59,353 nucleotides of DNA from Nocardioides sp. (lineage in GTDB: Bacteria > Actinomycetota > Actinomycetes > Propionibacteriales > Nocardioidaceae), in assembly GCA_025924815.1 (NCBI GenBank), contig JAICHQ010000010.1, positions 1-59,353 on the forward strand, written 5' to 3'. The notes beneath the pieces are model-generated. The model ran no database searches, was not told the origin of the DNA, and was given only the letters and a program-made list of their open reading frames with translations. The translations under genes and the position numbers were made by a program. Shown in pieces: positions 36,050 through 45,984 of this stretch (the stretch's first letter is position 1; each line of letters starts with the position of its first letter).

Positions 36050-39000
36050 GTGTCAATGACGACCGACCTGTCCCTCGACCCCCAGAAATCTCATCTGCTC
36101 GCCCAGGCGATCTCCCTCGCCGAGCGGGGCTCGGGGACCGGCGGACCGCCGAAGGGCGAGGTCGGGGCTCTCCTGCGTGCGTACTACCGGCACGTCGCGA
36201 CCGACGACCTGCTCGACCGCAGCGCGGAAGAGCTGTACGGCGCGCTGGTCTCGCACTACCGCACGGCGGAGTCGCGCCCGCAGGGGACGGCCAGCGTCCA
36301 CGTGTTCACCCCGACCCTGGCCGAGCACGGCTGGTCGGCCGGCGGTCACTCGGTGGTCGAGGTCGTCACCGACGACATGCCCTTCCTGGTGGACTCCGTC
36401 GTGATGGAGCTGGCCCGCCAGGAGCGCGACGTCCACCTGGTGGTGCACCCGCAGTTCGACGCCACACGCGACGTCACCGGGATGCTCGAGTCGGTCGCCT
36501 GCCCCGACGGCCCCCTGGCCGAGCCTGCGGGTGACGCCGTGCGCGAGTCGTGGATGCACGTCGAGCTCAGCCGGATCGGCCACGACGAGGACGTCGAGGC
36601 GATCGCCGCCGACCTGCAACGGGTGCTGCGCGACGTGCGCGAGTCCGTCGAGGACTGGGGGCGGATGCGGCAGCAGGTGACCGAGATCGTCGACACCCTG
36701 CAGACCTCGCCGCCGCCCACCCTGGCCGCCGAGGAGGTCGACCGCGGGGTCGCGTTCCTGGAGTGGCTCGGCGACGACCACTACACCTTCCTCGGCTACC
36801 GCGAGTACCTGCTGACGCGTGAGGGCGACGACGAGTTCCTCCGCGGTGTCCCCGGCAGCGGCCTGGGCATCCTGCGCAACGACCCCGACCTGTCCGCGGT
36901 CGGCAAGCTGCCGGAGAAGGGCGCGGAGATGGCCCGCGAGCACACGCTGCTGGTCCTGGCCAAGGCCAACTCCAGGGCCACGGTCCACCGCCCGGCGTAC
37001 CTGGACTACGTCGGGGTGAAGACGTTCGACGAGAAGGGCGAGGTCACCGGGGAGCGGAGGTTCCTCGGCCTGTTCTCGAGTGCGGCCTACACCGAGTCCG
37101 TGTGGCACGTGCCGCTGTTGCGCGAGAAGGCCGGCGACGTGCTCGAGCTCCTGGGCCTCGACTGGCGCAGCCATGCCGGCAAGGCCCTGATCGACACGCT
37201 CGAGACCTATCCGCGCGACGAGCTGTTCCACACGCCCGTCGACGAGCTCGCCGCCATGGCGGGCCGGGTGAGCGAGACCCGGGGGCGTCGCCAGCTGCGC
37301 ATCTTCTGCCGTCGTGACACCTACGGCCGCTACGTGAGCGTGCTGGTCTTCCTGCCACGCGACCGCTACAACACCACGGTCCGCGAGCGGTTCTCCAGGA
37401 TCCTCAAGGAGAGCTTCTCCGGCGAGCAGATCGAGTTCACCGTCCGGATGAGCGAGTCGACCACCGCGCGGGTGCACTTCGTCGTCCACCCGGCGAAGGG
37501 GCAGAGCATCCCCGACGTCGACGTCTCCGACCTCGAGCGCCAGCTCACCGATGCCTCACGCTCCTGGCGCGACGACTTCACTGCGGCGACGGTCGCGGAG
37601 TTCGGCGAGGACGTCGGCTCGCGCCTGGCGCGCAGCTTCGAGTCGTCGTTCCCCGAGGCCTACAAGGAGGACTTCTCGGCGGCCACCGGCGCGCTCGACC
37701 TGGCCCGGCTCGAGGCCCTCGGCGACTCCGGCACCGACCTCTCCCTCTTCTCCCCGCTCGACGCCGCCCGCGGCGAGGCCCGGCTGAAGGTCTTCCGGCG
37801 CGGCGCCTCGATCTCCCTGTCCGAGGTGCTCCCGGCGCTGTCGTCGATGGGCGTGGAGGTGATCGACGAGCGGCCCTACCAGCTCGACCACAGCGACCAC
37901 CCGTCGTACATCTACGAGTTCGGCCTGCGCTACCCGCCCGGGATGCCCGACCAGGTGCGCGAGCCGTTCCAGGACACGATCCGGGCCGTCTGGGACGGCT
38001 TCAACGAGATCGACGGCTTCAACGCCCTCGTCCTCGCCGCGGGGCTGACCTGGCGCCAGGCGACGGTCCTGCGGGCCTACGCGAAGTACATGAAGCAGGG
38101 CAACAGCCCGTTCGCCGTCGACTACATCGAGGAGGCGCTCCGCGCCAACACCGACATCACCCGGCTCCTCGTCCAGCTCTTCGAGGCCCGCTTCGAGCCC
38201 GGCCGCAACGGACTCGCCGCCGACGCCGAGGCCCGTACGGCGCGCGTCGAGGAGATCACGAGTCGCATCGGACAGGCCCTCGACGACGTCGTGAGCCTCG
38301 ACCACGACCGCATCCTGAGGTCGTACCTCACCCACATCCGGGCCACCCTGCGCACCAACTACTTCCAGCCGGGAGGATCCGGCCCGCACCACACCTACAT
38401 GTCGTTCAAGCTCGAGCCCTCGGAGATCCCCGACCTGCCCGCGCCGCGGCCGCGGTTCGAGATCTTCGTGTACTCCCCGCGGGTCGAGGGCGTGCACCTG
38501 CGGTTCGGCGCGGTCGCGCGCGGAGGCCTGCGCTGGTCCGACCGGCGCGACGACTTCCGCACCGAGGTGCTCGGTCTGGTCAAGGCGCAGATGGTCAAGA
38601 ACACCGTGATCGTGCCGGTCGGCGCCAAAGGCGGCTTCTTCTGCAAGCAGCTGCCCGACGCCTCCGACCGCGACGCGTGGCTGGCCGAGGGCATCGCCTG
38701 CTACAAGACCTTCATCTCCGGACTGCTCGACATCACCGACAACCTCGTCGAGGGCGCGACGGTCCCGCCCGGCGGCGTCGTCCGGCACGACGGCGACGAC
38801 TCCTATCTGGTCGTGGCGGCCGACAAGGGCACCGCGACGTTCTCCGACATCGCCAACGGCGTGGCGAAGGACTACGGCTTCTGGCTGGGCGACGCCTTCG
38901 CCTCGGGCGGTTCGGTCGGCTACGACCACAAGGCCATGGGCATCACCGCGCGTGGGGCCTGGGTCTCGGTCCAGCGGCACTTCCGCGAGCGCGGCGTCGA

Positions 39001-40936
39001 CTGCCAGGCCGAGGACTTCACCTGTGTCGGCATCGGCGACATGTCCGGCGACGTGTTCGGCAACGGCATGCTCAGCTCGGAGCACATCGGACTGGTGGCG
39101 GCGTTCGACCACCGCGACGTGTTCCTCGATCCCGATCCCGACCCCGCCAAGTCGTTCGCCGAGCGCAAGCGGATGTTCGACCTCCCGCGCTCGAGCTGGA
39201 AGGACTACGACTCGTCGCTGATCTCCGAGGGGGGCGGGGTCTACTCGCGGTCGCTGAAGTCGATCACGATCACTCCCCAGGTACGCCGTGCGCTCGGCCT
39301 CGACGACTCCGTCGCCAAGCTGACCCCGGCCGAGCTGATGAAGGCGATCCTCCAGGCGCCGGTCGACCTGCTGTGGAACGGCGGCATCGGCACCTACGTG
39401 AAGTCGACCGAGGAGACCCATGCCGACGCCGGCGACAAGGCCAACGACGCGATCCGCGTCGACGGCCATCAGCTGCGGGCCCGGTGTGTCGGTGAGGGCG
39501 GCAACCTCGGCTTCACCCAGGGCGGCCGGGTCGAGTACGCCCGGCAGGGTGCCGGGGGCCATGGCGGTGCGATCAACACCGACTTCATCGACAACTCCGC
39601 CGGCGTGGACACCTCCGACCACGAGGTGAACATCAAGATCCTGCTCGACCGGGTCGTCGCCGACGGCGACCTGACCGAGAAGCAGCGCAACCACCTGCTG
39701 GCCGAGATGACCGACGAGGTGGCCACCCTGGTGCTGCGCGACAACTACGAGCAGAACCTCGCCCTGGCCAACGCCCACTCCAACGCGACGTCGTTGCTCC
39801 ACGTCCACGAGGACTGGATGCGGACGCTGGAGAAGAAGGGCGTGCTCCATCGCGAGATCGAGGGTCTGCCGAGCTCGCGCGAGGTCAAGCGGAGGATCGA
39901 GCGCGGTGAGGGCCTGACCCTGCCGGAGCTCTCGGTGTTGCTGGCCTGGACCAAGATCGAGCTCGCCGACGAGCTGATCACCTCCGATCTCCCCGACGAC
40001 CCCTACTGCCACGTCGATCTCGTCGGTTACTTCCCGACGCAGCTCGAGCAGGGTTTCGAGTCCTCGATCGCCGCCCACCCGCTGCGCCGCGAGATCATCG
40101 TCACCCAGGTCGTCAACGACCTGGTCAACGGCGCCGGCATGACGTTCTGGCCACGCCTGGCCGGTGAGACCGGTGCCATGCCGGAGGACCTCACCCGGGC
40201 CAACTTCGTCGCGCGCGAGATCTTCGGCTCGCTGCCGCTGCGCGAGGAGCTGACCACCTACGACAACGTGCTCGACGCCCGGCTCCAGACCCGCATGCGG
40301 CTCGAGATGCGCACCCTGGTCGAGCGCGCGTCGCGCTGGCTGGTCAACAACCGGCGTCCACCGCTGGACAGCCAGGCCACCGTCGACTACTTCCGCGAGC
40401 CGCTGCAGGCACTCATGGCCGAGCTCCCGTCGCTGCTGACCGGACGCGAGCTGCGCGCCTACCAGGGCCGGATGTCGCGACTGGTGGACGAGGGAGTGCC
40501 CGAGGACCTGGCCTCCCGCGTGGCGGTGCTGCACCCGTCCTACCAGCTCCTCGGCATCCGTGAGATCGCCGACAAGATGGATCTCGAGCCGCTCGAGGTC
40601 GCCCGGCTGCACTTCACCCTCGGTGAGCGGCTCGGCCTGCCCGACCTGGTGACCCGCATCCTGGCGCTGCCCCGCGACGACCGGTGGCAGACGATGGCGC
40701 GGGCCGCGCTGCGCGACGACGTGTACGCCGTGCACGCCCAGCTCACCGCCCAGGTGCTGCGCGACACCGACGACTCGAAGTCCGGGCCGGCCCGCATCCA
40801 GGAGTGGGAGGACAGCGAGGCCGTCCTGGTCTCACGCGCGGCGTCGACGCTGGAGGACATCTGCTCCGACGACAACGCCGACCTGGCCCGGATGTCGGTC
40901 GGGCTCCGCGTGGTCCGCGGGCTCCTGGCGAACTGA
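36050..40936 (+). CDS. gdhB: NAD-specific glutamate dehydrogenase, 180-kDa class
   Basis: The 1628-residue enzyme converts glutamate to 2-oxoglutarate and ammonia with NAD+. It fits the large L_180 GDH class: a long N-terminal part with ACT-like regulatory domains (about 60-600), the central catalytic domain, and a C-terminal helical part. The catalytic domain contains GGLRWSDRRDDFRTEVLGL, KAQMVKNTVIVPVGAKGGFF and the nucleotide-binding part with GIGDMSGDVFGNGML. The length is close to the mycobacterial homologue (about 1,620 residues), which is regulated by GarA. It may act with pruA, which lies close upstream. Confidence 0.92.
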   Translation: MSMTTDLSLDPQKSHLLAQAISLAERGSGTGGPPKGEVGALLRAYYRHVATDDLLDRSAEELYGALVSHYRTAESRPQGTASVHVFTPTLAEHGWSAGGHSVVEVVTDDMPFLVDSVVMELARQERDVHLVVHPQFDATRDVTGMLESVACPDGPLAEPAGDAVRESWMHVELSRIGHDEDVEAIAADLQRVLRDVRESVEDWGRMRQQVTEIVDTLQTSPPPTLAAEEVDRGVAFLEWLGDDHYTFLGYREYLLTREGDDEFLRGVPGSGLGILRNDPDLSAVGKLPEKGAEMAREHTLLVLAKANSRATVHRPAYLDYVGVKTFDEKGEVTGERRFLGLFSSAAYTESVWHVPLLREKAGDVLELLGLDWRSHAGKALIDTLETYPRDELFHTPVDELAAMAGRVSETRGRRQLRIFCRRDTYGRYVSVLVFLPRDRYNTTVRERFSRILKESFSGEQIEFTVRMSESTTARVHFVVHPAKGQSIPDVDVSDLERQLTDASRSWRDDFTAATVAEFGEDVGSRLARSFESSFPEAYKEDFSAATGALDLARLEALGDSGTDLSLFSPLDAARGEARLKVFRRGASISLSEVLPALSSMGVEVIDERPYQLDHSDHPSYIYEFGLRYPPGMPDQVREPFQDTIRAVWDGFNEIDGFNALVLAAGLTWRQATVLRAYAKYMKQGNSPFAVDYIEEALRANTDITRLLVQLFEARFEPGRNGLAADAEARTARVEEITSRIGQALDDVVSLDHDRILRSYLTHIRATLRTNYFQPGGSGPHHTYMSFKLEPSEIPDLPAPRPRFEIFVYSPRVEGVHLRFGAVARGGLRWSDRRDDFRTEVLGLVKAQMVKNTVIVPVGAKGGFFCKQLPDASDRDAWLAEGIACYKTFISGLLDITDNLVEGATVPPGGVVRHDGDDSYLVVAADKGTATFSDIANGVAKDYGFWLGDAFASGGSVGYDHKAMGITARGAWVSVQRHFRERGVDCQAEDFTCVGIGDMSGDVFGNGMLSSEHIGLVAAFDHRDVFLDPDPDPAKSFAERKRMFDLPRSSWKDYDSSLISEGGGVYSRSLKSITITPQVRRALGLDDSVAKLTPAELMKAILQAPVDLLWNGGIGTYVKSTEETHADAGDKANDAIRVDGHQLRARCVGEGGNLGFTQGGRVEYARQGAGGHGGAINTDFIDNSAGVDTSDHEVNIKILLDRVVADGDLTEKQRNHLLAEMTDEVATLVLRDNYEQNLALANAHSNATSLLHVHEDWMRTLEKKGVLHREIEGLPSSREVKRRIERGEGLTLPELSVLLAWTKIELADELITSDLPDDPYCHVDLVGYFPTQLEQGFESSIAAHPLRREIIVTQVVNDLVNGAGMTFWPRLAGETGAMPEDLTRANFVAREIFGSLPLREELTTYDNVLDARLQTRMRLEMRTLVERASRWLVNNRRPPLDSQATVDYFREPLQALMAELPSLLTGRELRAYQGRMSRLVDEGVPEDLASRVAVLHPSYQLLGIREIADKMDLEPLEVARLHFTLGERLGLPDLVTRILALPRDDRWQTMARAALRDDVYAVHAQLTAQVLRDTDDSKSGPARIQEWEDSEAVLVSRAASTLEDICSDDNADLARMSVGLRVVRGLLAN

Positions 40937-41003
40937 CCTGTAAGGACCACACACGGTCCGCGCGTCGTACGAAATCGATTGGGTGGTTGTCGGAGTCGAC
41001 GGT

Positions 41004-41009
41004 TAGAGT
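41004..41009 (+). promoter_or_regulatory. Possible -10 element (TAGAGT) for the ABC exporter operon
   Basis: TAGAGT lies 9 nt before the ATG at 41019, so the message would be leaderless or nearly so. A 5-bp hairpin GGACC/GGTCC (40944-40959) after gdhB could act as a weak terminator. Confidence 0.35.
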
Positions 41010-41018
41010 CGGGCAACG

Positions 41019-42800
41019 ATGCCTGTCGACGCCCCTCCCGGTCCCACCGCCCATCCGCCAGCCAGCGTGAGGTCGCTGTGGCGTCTGCGCGGCTACCTGC
41101 GGCCCCACGTCTGGGCACTGCTGATCATGCTGGTCACCTCGATGGGCGGCGTGGCGGTCTCGATCCTGATCCCGCTGCAGATCAAGGCGCTGATCGACGG
41201 CCCGATCCGCCACCACGACAGCAGCGGGCTGGTGCCGCTCGGCCTGACCGTGCTCGGGCTCGGCGTGCTCGAGGCGTTCTTGATCTGGTGGCGGCGCTGG
41301 GTCCAGAACGCCGCCGTGCTCTCGGTCGAGACCTCGATGCGGCACGACCTCTACCGCCGGCTGCAGGAGCTCCCGATGAGCTTCCACAGCCGTTGGCAGT
41401 CGGGTCAGCTGTTGTCCCGCGCGACCACCGACCTGTCGGCGATCCGTCGCTTCTCGGGCTTCGGGATGCTGTTCCTCCTGGTCAACATCACCCAGCTCGT
41501 GGCCACGACGCTGGTGCTGCTGCACATGTACTGGCCCCTCGGCCTCGTCGTCGCCGCCACCGCGGCGCCTATCGTGTGGCTCTCGATGCGCTTCGAGAAG
41601 GGCTACGTCGTGGTCTCCCGTCGGGTCCAGGACCAGCAGGGCGACCTCGCCACGCTGTCGGAGGAGGGCGCCGTCGGGATCCGCGTGATCAAGTCGTTCG
41701 GCCGGTCGGCGTACGTCGGCCGGCAGTACGACGAGGCTGCGCGCGCGCTCTACGACACGAGCATCGACAAGGTCCGCCTCTCGGCGAAGTTCTGGACCTT
41801 CCTGGAGATGATCCCCAACCTCGCCGTCGTGATCGTTCTGCTGCTGGGTGCGATCGGCGTCGGCCGGGGCGCGCTCACGCCCGGCGAGCTGGTCGCGTTC
41901 ATCACCCTGATGCTCTCGCTGGTCTGGCCGGTCGCCTCACTCGGCGTGATCCTGGCGATGTCGCAGGAGGCCATGACCGCCGCCGCGCGCGTGCTCGAGA
42001 TCTACGACCTGACCCCCGACATCGTCTCGGGTCAGCGCGCCGCCGTCGACGCCACCGGCCACCTCCGCTTCGAGCACGTCGACTTCACGTTCCCGGGCTC
42101 CGAGACGCCGGTGCTGCGTGACGTCAACCTCGACCTCGCCCCCGGCGAGACCCTCGCGCTGGTCGGTGCGACGGGCTCCGGCAAGACCGCGCTCACCTCG
42201 CTCGTCCCGCGCCTGTACGACGTGACCGGTGGGCGGGTCACCATCGACGGCATCGACGTCCGCGACTACTCCCTGCGCGAGCTGCGCTCGCTGGTGGCGA
42301 CGGCGTTCGAGGAGCCGACCCTGTTCTCGATGTCCGCCCGCGAGAACCTCACCCTCGGCCGCGCCGAGGCCACCGACGACGAGATCGACGAGGCCCTCGA
42401 CGTCGCCCAGGCCGGTTTCGTGCGCGACCTCCCCTGGGGCCTGGAGACCCGCATCGGCGAGCAGGGCATGTCCCTTTCGGGCGGGCAGCGCCAGCGGCTG
42501 GCGCTGGCCCGGGCGGTGCTCGCCCAGCCGAAGGTGCTCGTGCTCGACGACACTCTCTCCGCGCTCGACGTCCACACCGAGAAGCTGGTGGAGGAGGCGC
42601 TGCGCCGCGTGCTCGCCGACACGACCGGCCTGATCGTGGCCCATCGCGCGTCGACGGTGCTGCTGGCCGACCGGGTGGCCCTGCTGCAGAACGGCACGAT
42701 CACCCACGTCGGCGAGCACCGGGAGCTGCTGTCGTCGGTCCCGGCCTACCGCGACCTGCTGGCCGCCGACTCCGAGGACCTGGACCAGGTGTCCGCATGA
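41019..42800 (+). CDS. ABC exporter half-transporter, degenerate-site subunit
   Basis: The 593-residue protein has a six-helix type-1 exporter membrane domain (about 25-320) and an ATPase domain (about 335-585). Walker A is GATGSGKTAL (about 383) and the signature LSGGQRQRLALARA is canonical. Walker B ends LVLDDTLSALD, so the catalytic Glu is replaced by Asp. The C-loop is good, so it serves the consensus site formed with the partner. It probably exports a lipid, peptide or drug. The start codon of the partner overlaps its stop (ATGA). Confidence 0.85.
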   Translation: MPVDAPPGPTAHPPASVRSLWRLRGYLRPHVWALLIMLVTSMGGVAVSILIPLQIKALIDGPIRHHDSSGLVPLGLTVLGLGVLEAFLIWWRRWVQNAAVLSVETSMRHDLYRRLQELPMSFHSRWQSGQLLSRATTDLSAIRRFSGFGMLFLLVNITQLVATTLVLLHMYWPLGLVVAATAAPIVWLSMRFEKGYVVVSRRVQDQQGDLATLSEEGAVGIRVIKSFGRSAYVGRQYDEAARALYDTSIDKVRLSAKFWTFLEMIPNLAVVIVLLLGAIGVGRGALTPGELVAFITLMLSLVWPVASLGVILAMSQEAMTAAARVLEIYDLTPDIVSGQRAAVDATGHLRFEHVDFTFPGSETPVLRDVNLDLAPGETLALVGATGSGKTALTSLVPRLYDVTGGRVTIDGIDVRDYSLRELRSLVATAFEEPTLFSMSARENLTLGRAEATDDEIDEALDVAQAGFVRDLPWGLETRIGEQGMSLSGGQRQRLALARAVLAQPKVLVLDDTLSALDVHTEKLVEEALRRVLADTTGLIVAHRASTVLLADRVALLQNGTITHVGEHRELLSSVPAYRDLLAADSEDLDQVSA

Positions 42801-44620
42801 CCACCGCCCAGCACTGGCGCGGCGTCGGCGCCGACGACCTCGACGAGATCACCGCCGAGACCCGCGCGCGGCTGGCGACGCGCTCTCGTCGCCTGCTGGG
42901 TGACCTGCTGCGTCCTCATCGCCGGGCGCTCAAGCTCCTGATGATCGCGGTCGTCGTGGAGAACGCCGCCCGGCTCTCGATCCCGCTGCTGGTGGCCAAG
43001 GGCATCGACGTCGGCATCCCACCGATCCGGCGGCACGACGACATCGAGCCGCTGGTGGGCATCGTCGCGATCGTGCTGGTCGCCAGCATCACCCAGGCGG
43101 TCTCGCGCAACATGTTCCTGGTCAGGTCAGGGACGATCGGCCAGGACATCCTGTTCGAGATCCGGCAGCGGCTGTTCGGCCACTTCCAGCGGCTCAGCCC
43201 GGCGTTCCACGACTCCTACACCTCCGGCCGCGTCATCTCGCGCCAGACCTCCGACGTCGACGCGATCTACGAGATGCTCGAGACCGGGTTCGACGGCCTC
43301 ATCACCGCGGCACTCACCCTCATCGGCACCTCGGTGCTGCTGCTCTTCCTCGACCTGCGTCTCGGCCTGGTCGCCCTGCTGTGCGGCCCGTTCCTGGCCT
43401 GGGCGACCAACTGGTTCCGCAAGGAGTCCGCCAAGAGCTACCGCGTGACCCGCGAGAAGGTCGCGCTGGTGATCATCCACTTCGTCGAGTCGATGAACGG
43501 CATCCGCGCCGTCCAGGCTTTCCGTCGCGAGCCGCGCAACCAGGAGATCTTCGACGACGTCAACGATCAGTACCGCGCGGCCAACCTGGTCGCGTTCCGG
43601 CTGGTCGCGTGGTTCATGCCGGAGATCCGGCTGATCGGCAACGTCACCATCGCGGTGGTGCTGCTGTCCGGCGGCTACCTCGCCTACCACGGCGAGGTCA
43701 CCGTCGGCATCCTCGCCGCCTTCCTGCTCTACCTGCGGCAGTTCTTCGAGCCGATGATGGACATCTCGCAGTTCTACAACACCTTCCAGTCGGCGTCCGC
43801 AGCGCTGGAGAAGATCTCGGGCGTCCTCGAGGAGGAGCCGAGCGTCCTCGAGCCGACCGACCCGATCGCCCTGACGGATGCCCGCGGCGAGATCGGCTTC
43901 GACCACGTGCGGTTCTCCTACGTCGACGGCGTCGACGTGCTGCCCGACCTCGACCTGCTGATCCCCGCGGGCCAGACGGTGGCGCTGGTCGGCACCACCG
44001 GCGCCGGGAAGACCACCATCGCCAAGCTGGCCACGCGCTTCTACGACCCGGGTGACGGGGTGATCACCCTCGACGGAGTCGACCTGCGCTCGTTGACGTC
44101 CGAGGACCTCCACCGCTCGGTGGTGATGGTCACCCAGGAGAACTACCTCTTCTCCGGCTCCATCTCCGACAACATCCGCTTCGGGCGACCCGAGGCGACC
44201 CAGGAGCAGGTCGAGGAGGCCACCCGGGCGATCGGCGCCCACGGCTTCATCGCTGCCCTGCCCGAGGGGTACGACACGCAGGTCTCCAACCGTGGCGGGC
44301 TGCTCAGCGCCGGCCAACGCCAGCTGATCGCGTTCTCGCGCGCGTTCCTGGCCGACCCGGCCGTCCTGATCCTCGACGAGGCGACCTCGTCGCTCGACGT
44401 ACCGTCCGAGCGGCTGGTCCAGCGTGCGCTGCGCACGATCCTGTCCGGCCGGACCGCCGTGATCATCGCCCACCGGCTCTCGACGGTCGAGATCGCCGAC
44501 CGCGTGCTGGTCCTCGAGCACGGCCGCATCGTCGAGGACGGGGCGCCGGCCGACCTGGTCGCCGGGGGCGACGGCCGCTTCTCCGACCTCCATCAGGCCT
44601 GGCTCGCCTCCCTCGCCTGA
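42797..44620 (+). CDS. ABC exporter half-transporter, catalytic-site subunit
   Basis: The 607-residue partner also has a six-helix membrane domain (about 45-345) and an ATPase domain. Walker A is GTTGAGKTTI. Walker B keeps the catalytic Glu (LILDEATSSLD), but the signature is LSAGQRQLIAFSRA, with Ala for the first Gly. Together the pair forms one consensus and one degenerate ATP site, the TM287/288-type heterodimer. Substrate cannot be inferred. It is translated in overlap with the preceding gene. Confidence 0.87.
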   Translation: MTTAQHWRGVGADDLDEITAETRARLATRSRRLLGDLLRPHRRALKLLMIAVVVENAARLSIPLLVAKGIDVGIPPIRRHDDIEPLVGIVAIVLVASITQAVSRNMFLVRSGTIGQDILFEIRQRLFGHFQRLSPAFHDSYTSGRVISRQTSDVDAIYEMLETGFDGLITAALTLIGTSVLLLFLDLRLGLVALLCGPFLAWATNWFRKESAKSYRVTREKVALVIIHFVESMNGIRAVQAFRREPRNQEIFDDVNDQYRAANLVAFRLVAWFMPEIRLIGNVTIAVVLLSGGYLAYHGEVTVGILAAFLLYLRQFFEPMMDISQFYNTFQSASAALEKISGVLEEEPSVLEPTDPIALTDARGEIGFDHVRFSYVDGVDVLPDLDLLIPAGQTVALVGTTGAGKTTIAKLATRFYDPGDGVITLDGVDLRSLTSEDLHRSVVMVTQENYLFSGSISDNIRFGRPEATQEQVEEATRAIGAHGFIAALPEGYDTQVSNRGGLLSAGQRQLIAFSRAFLADPAVLILDEATSSLDVPSERLVQRALRTILSGRTAVIIAHRLSTVEIADRVLVLEHGRIVEDGAPADLVAGGDGRFSDLHQAWLASLA

Positions 44621-44649
44621 GCCTGCCGGCCCAGGTGACCGGGCATCAT

Positions 44650-44677
44650 TGAACCGATCCGCGACCCGCGTCGTAGA
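44650..44677 (+). promoter_or_regulatory. Predicted ECF promoter (TGAACC-N16-CGTAGA) of the sigma/anti-sigma operon
   Basis: TGAACC (44650-44655) and CGTAGA (44672-44677) are separated by 16 bp and lie just before the sigma gene. The pattern resembles SigL/SigK-type promoters and four other sites nearby, so the sigma factor probably activates itself. The start site would be near 44684. Confidence 0.6.
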
Positions 44678-44695
44678 AGGTCCTGAGGAGGTGTG

Positions 44696-45208
44696 ATGGC
44701 CGACAGCCCTGACGTCGTGATGCAGCGCCTGCACGACGACCACGCCGGCGCCCTGTGGGGTCACTGCCTGCGCCTGACCAACCACGACCGCGCACGGGCC
44801 GAAGACGTGTGCCAGGAGACCCTCCTGCGCGCCTGGCGCAACGCCTCCCTCCTCGACGAGACGCAGGGCTCGGTGCGTGCGTGGCTGTTCACCGTCGCCC
44901 GCAACATCGTCATCGACGAGTCGCGCACCCGGCGCGCCAGGTCCGAGATCCCGATGGGCGAGCTGCCCGAGCCGGCCTCGACCACCGACGGCAGCGACGA
45001 GCTGTTGATGACCTGGGTGGTCGCCGACGCCGTCACCCGGCTCTCGCCCGAGCACCGCGCGGTGCTCCAGCAGACCTATTTCAAGGGCCGTCCGGTCGCC
45101 GAGGCCGCCCGTCGCCTGGGGATCCCCGAAGGCACCGTGAAGTCCCGCACGCACTACGCCCTCCACGCCCTCCGGCTGGCACTCGAAGAGATGGGGGTGG
45201 TCGCATGA
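44696..45208 (+). CDS. ECF RNA polymerase sigma factor (SigL/SigK-like)
   Basis: The 170-residue ECF sigma factor has region 2 at about 8-80 (HDDHAGALWGHCLRLTNHDR, then VCQETLLRAWRN) and region 4 at about 105-160 (LSPEHRAVLQQTYFKGRPVA, then EAARRLGIPEGTVKSRTHYA). The ATG at 44696 follows GAGGAGG; the GTG at 44693 is less likely. It is followed, in ATGA overlap, by a membrane anti-sigma factor. Five promoter-like sites of one consensus between 44650 and 53425 suggest that it controls this whole region. Confidence 0.86.
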   Translation: MADSPDVVMQRLHDDHAGALWGHCLRLTNHDRARAEDVCQETLLRAWRNASLLDETQGSVRAWLFTVARNIVIDESRTRRARSEIPMGELPEPASTTDGSDELLMTWVVADAVTRLSPEHRAVLQQTYFKGRPVAEAARRLGIPEGTVKSRTHYALHALRLALEEMGVVA

Positions 45209-45903
45209 ACGCCCAGCAGACGCCGTGTCCCTACGAGATGTGGGACGGCGCCTACGTCCTCGGCTCGCTCTCGCCGGCCGAGCGCCGCGAGTTCGAGGCG
45301 CACCTCGACGGATGCGAGTCCTGCTCGCTCGCCGTCCGCGACCTCGCCGGCCTGCCCGGACTGCTGGGCCGGATCGGGCCAGAGGTGCTCGACGAGCCCC
45401 AGCCCGAGCCGGTGCCCGAGACCCTCATGCCCCGGCTGTCTCGCGCCGTACGCCGTCAGCGGCAGCGCCGCACCTGGCTCACCGCCGGCCTCGCGGCAGC
45501 CGCCGCCGTCGTCGTCACGACGGGAGGGGCGCTGGCCCTCGAGGGCCGCTCGGGCACGCCGACCGCGGGCTCGGACCCGGGGGTCGTCCAGACCGCGAGC
45601 CGGCCGCTGACCTCGGTCGGCAGCGACCCGATGGTCGCGAGCGTCGCCCTCACGCCGGTCGCCTGGGGCACCCAGCTGCAGCTGACGTGCAGCTATCCGC
45701 GCGGCACGGTCGACTACGAGGGCGGCGCCTACGCCCTGCTGGTGCACACCGCGGACGGGAAGACCGAGCGGGTCGCCACCTGGAACGGCCTGCCCGGGAA
45801 GTCGATGCAGGTCAGCGCCGCCACCTCTGCGTGGAAGAGCGAGATCCGCTCGGTCGAGGTGACCAAGCTCGACGGCACCCCGGTCGCCGAGCTGGCCCTC
45901 TGA
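45205..45903 (+). CDS. Membrane anti-sigma factor (zf-HC2/RskA-like)
   Basis: The 232-residue protein has an N-terminal anti-sigma domain (about 1-50). The stretch YVLGSLSPAERREFEAHLDG followed by CESC gives the HxxxCxxC zinc site. One membrane helix lies at about 92-112 and an extracellular RskA-type domain follows (about 140-232; GAYALLVHTADGKTERVATW). It should hold the preceding sigma factor at the membrane and release it after a signal or by proteolysis. Its start overlaps the sigma stop. The extracellular domain suggests the signal is outside the cytoplasm. Confidence 0.82.
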   Translation: MNAQQTPCPYEMWDGAYVLGSLSPAERREFEAHLDGCESCSLAVRDLAGLPGLLGRIGPEVLDEPQPEPVPETLMPRLSRAVRRQRQRRTWLTAGLAAAAAVVVTTGGALALEGRSGTPTAGSDPGVVQTASRPLTSVGSDPMVASVALTPVAWGTQLQLTCSYPRGTVDYEGGAYALLVHTADGKTERVATWNGLPGKSMQVSAATSAWKSEIRSVEVTKLDGTPVAELAL

Positions 45904-45976
45904 GCCACCGCGGACCGAGCCACCGCGGGCCGAGCCACCGCGGGCCGAGCCACCGCGGGCCGAGCCACCGCGGGCC
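45902..45976. repeat. Five tandem 15-bp repeats
   Basis: The unit GAGCCACCGCGGGCC is repeated five times directly after the anti-sigma stop codon; the first copy has one change (A for G). The repeats lie between convergent genes and each has a CCGCGG palindrome, so they could form stacked hairpins and act as a terminator. They may also vary in number between strains. Confidence 0.8.
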
Positions 45977-45984
45977 GGAGAACC

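Noticed and set aside
37556..40735. 1059-codon minus-strand frame opposite gdhB
   Set aside because: Composition is Val/Leu/Gly/Asp-rich shadow sequence; the plus-strand gdhB is clearly the gene.
44650..44673. Alternative -10 CGTCGT at 44669 for the sigma gene
   Set aside because: Gives only 13-bp spacing; CGTAGA at 44672 gives the 16 bp shared by the other sites.
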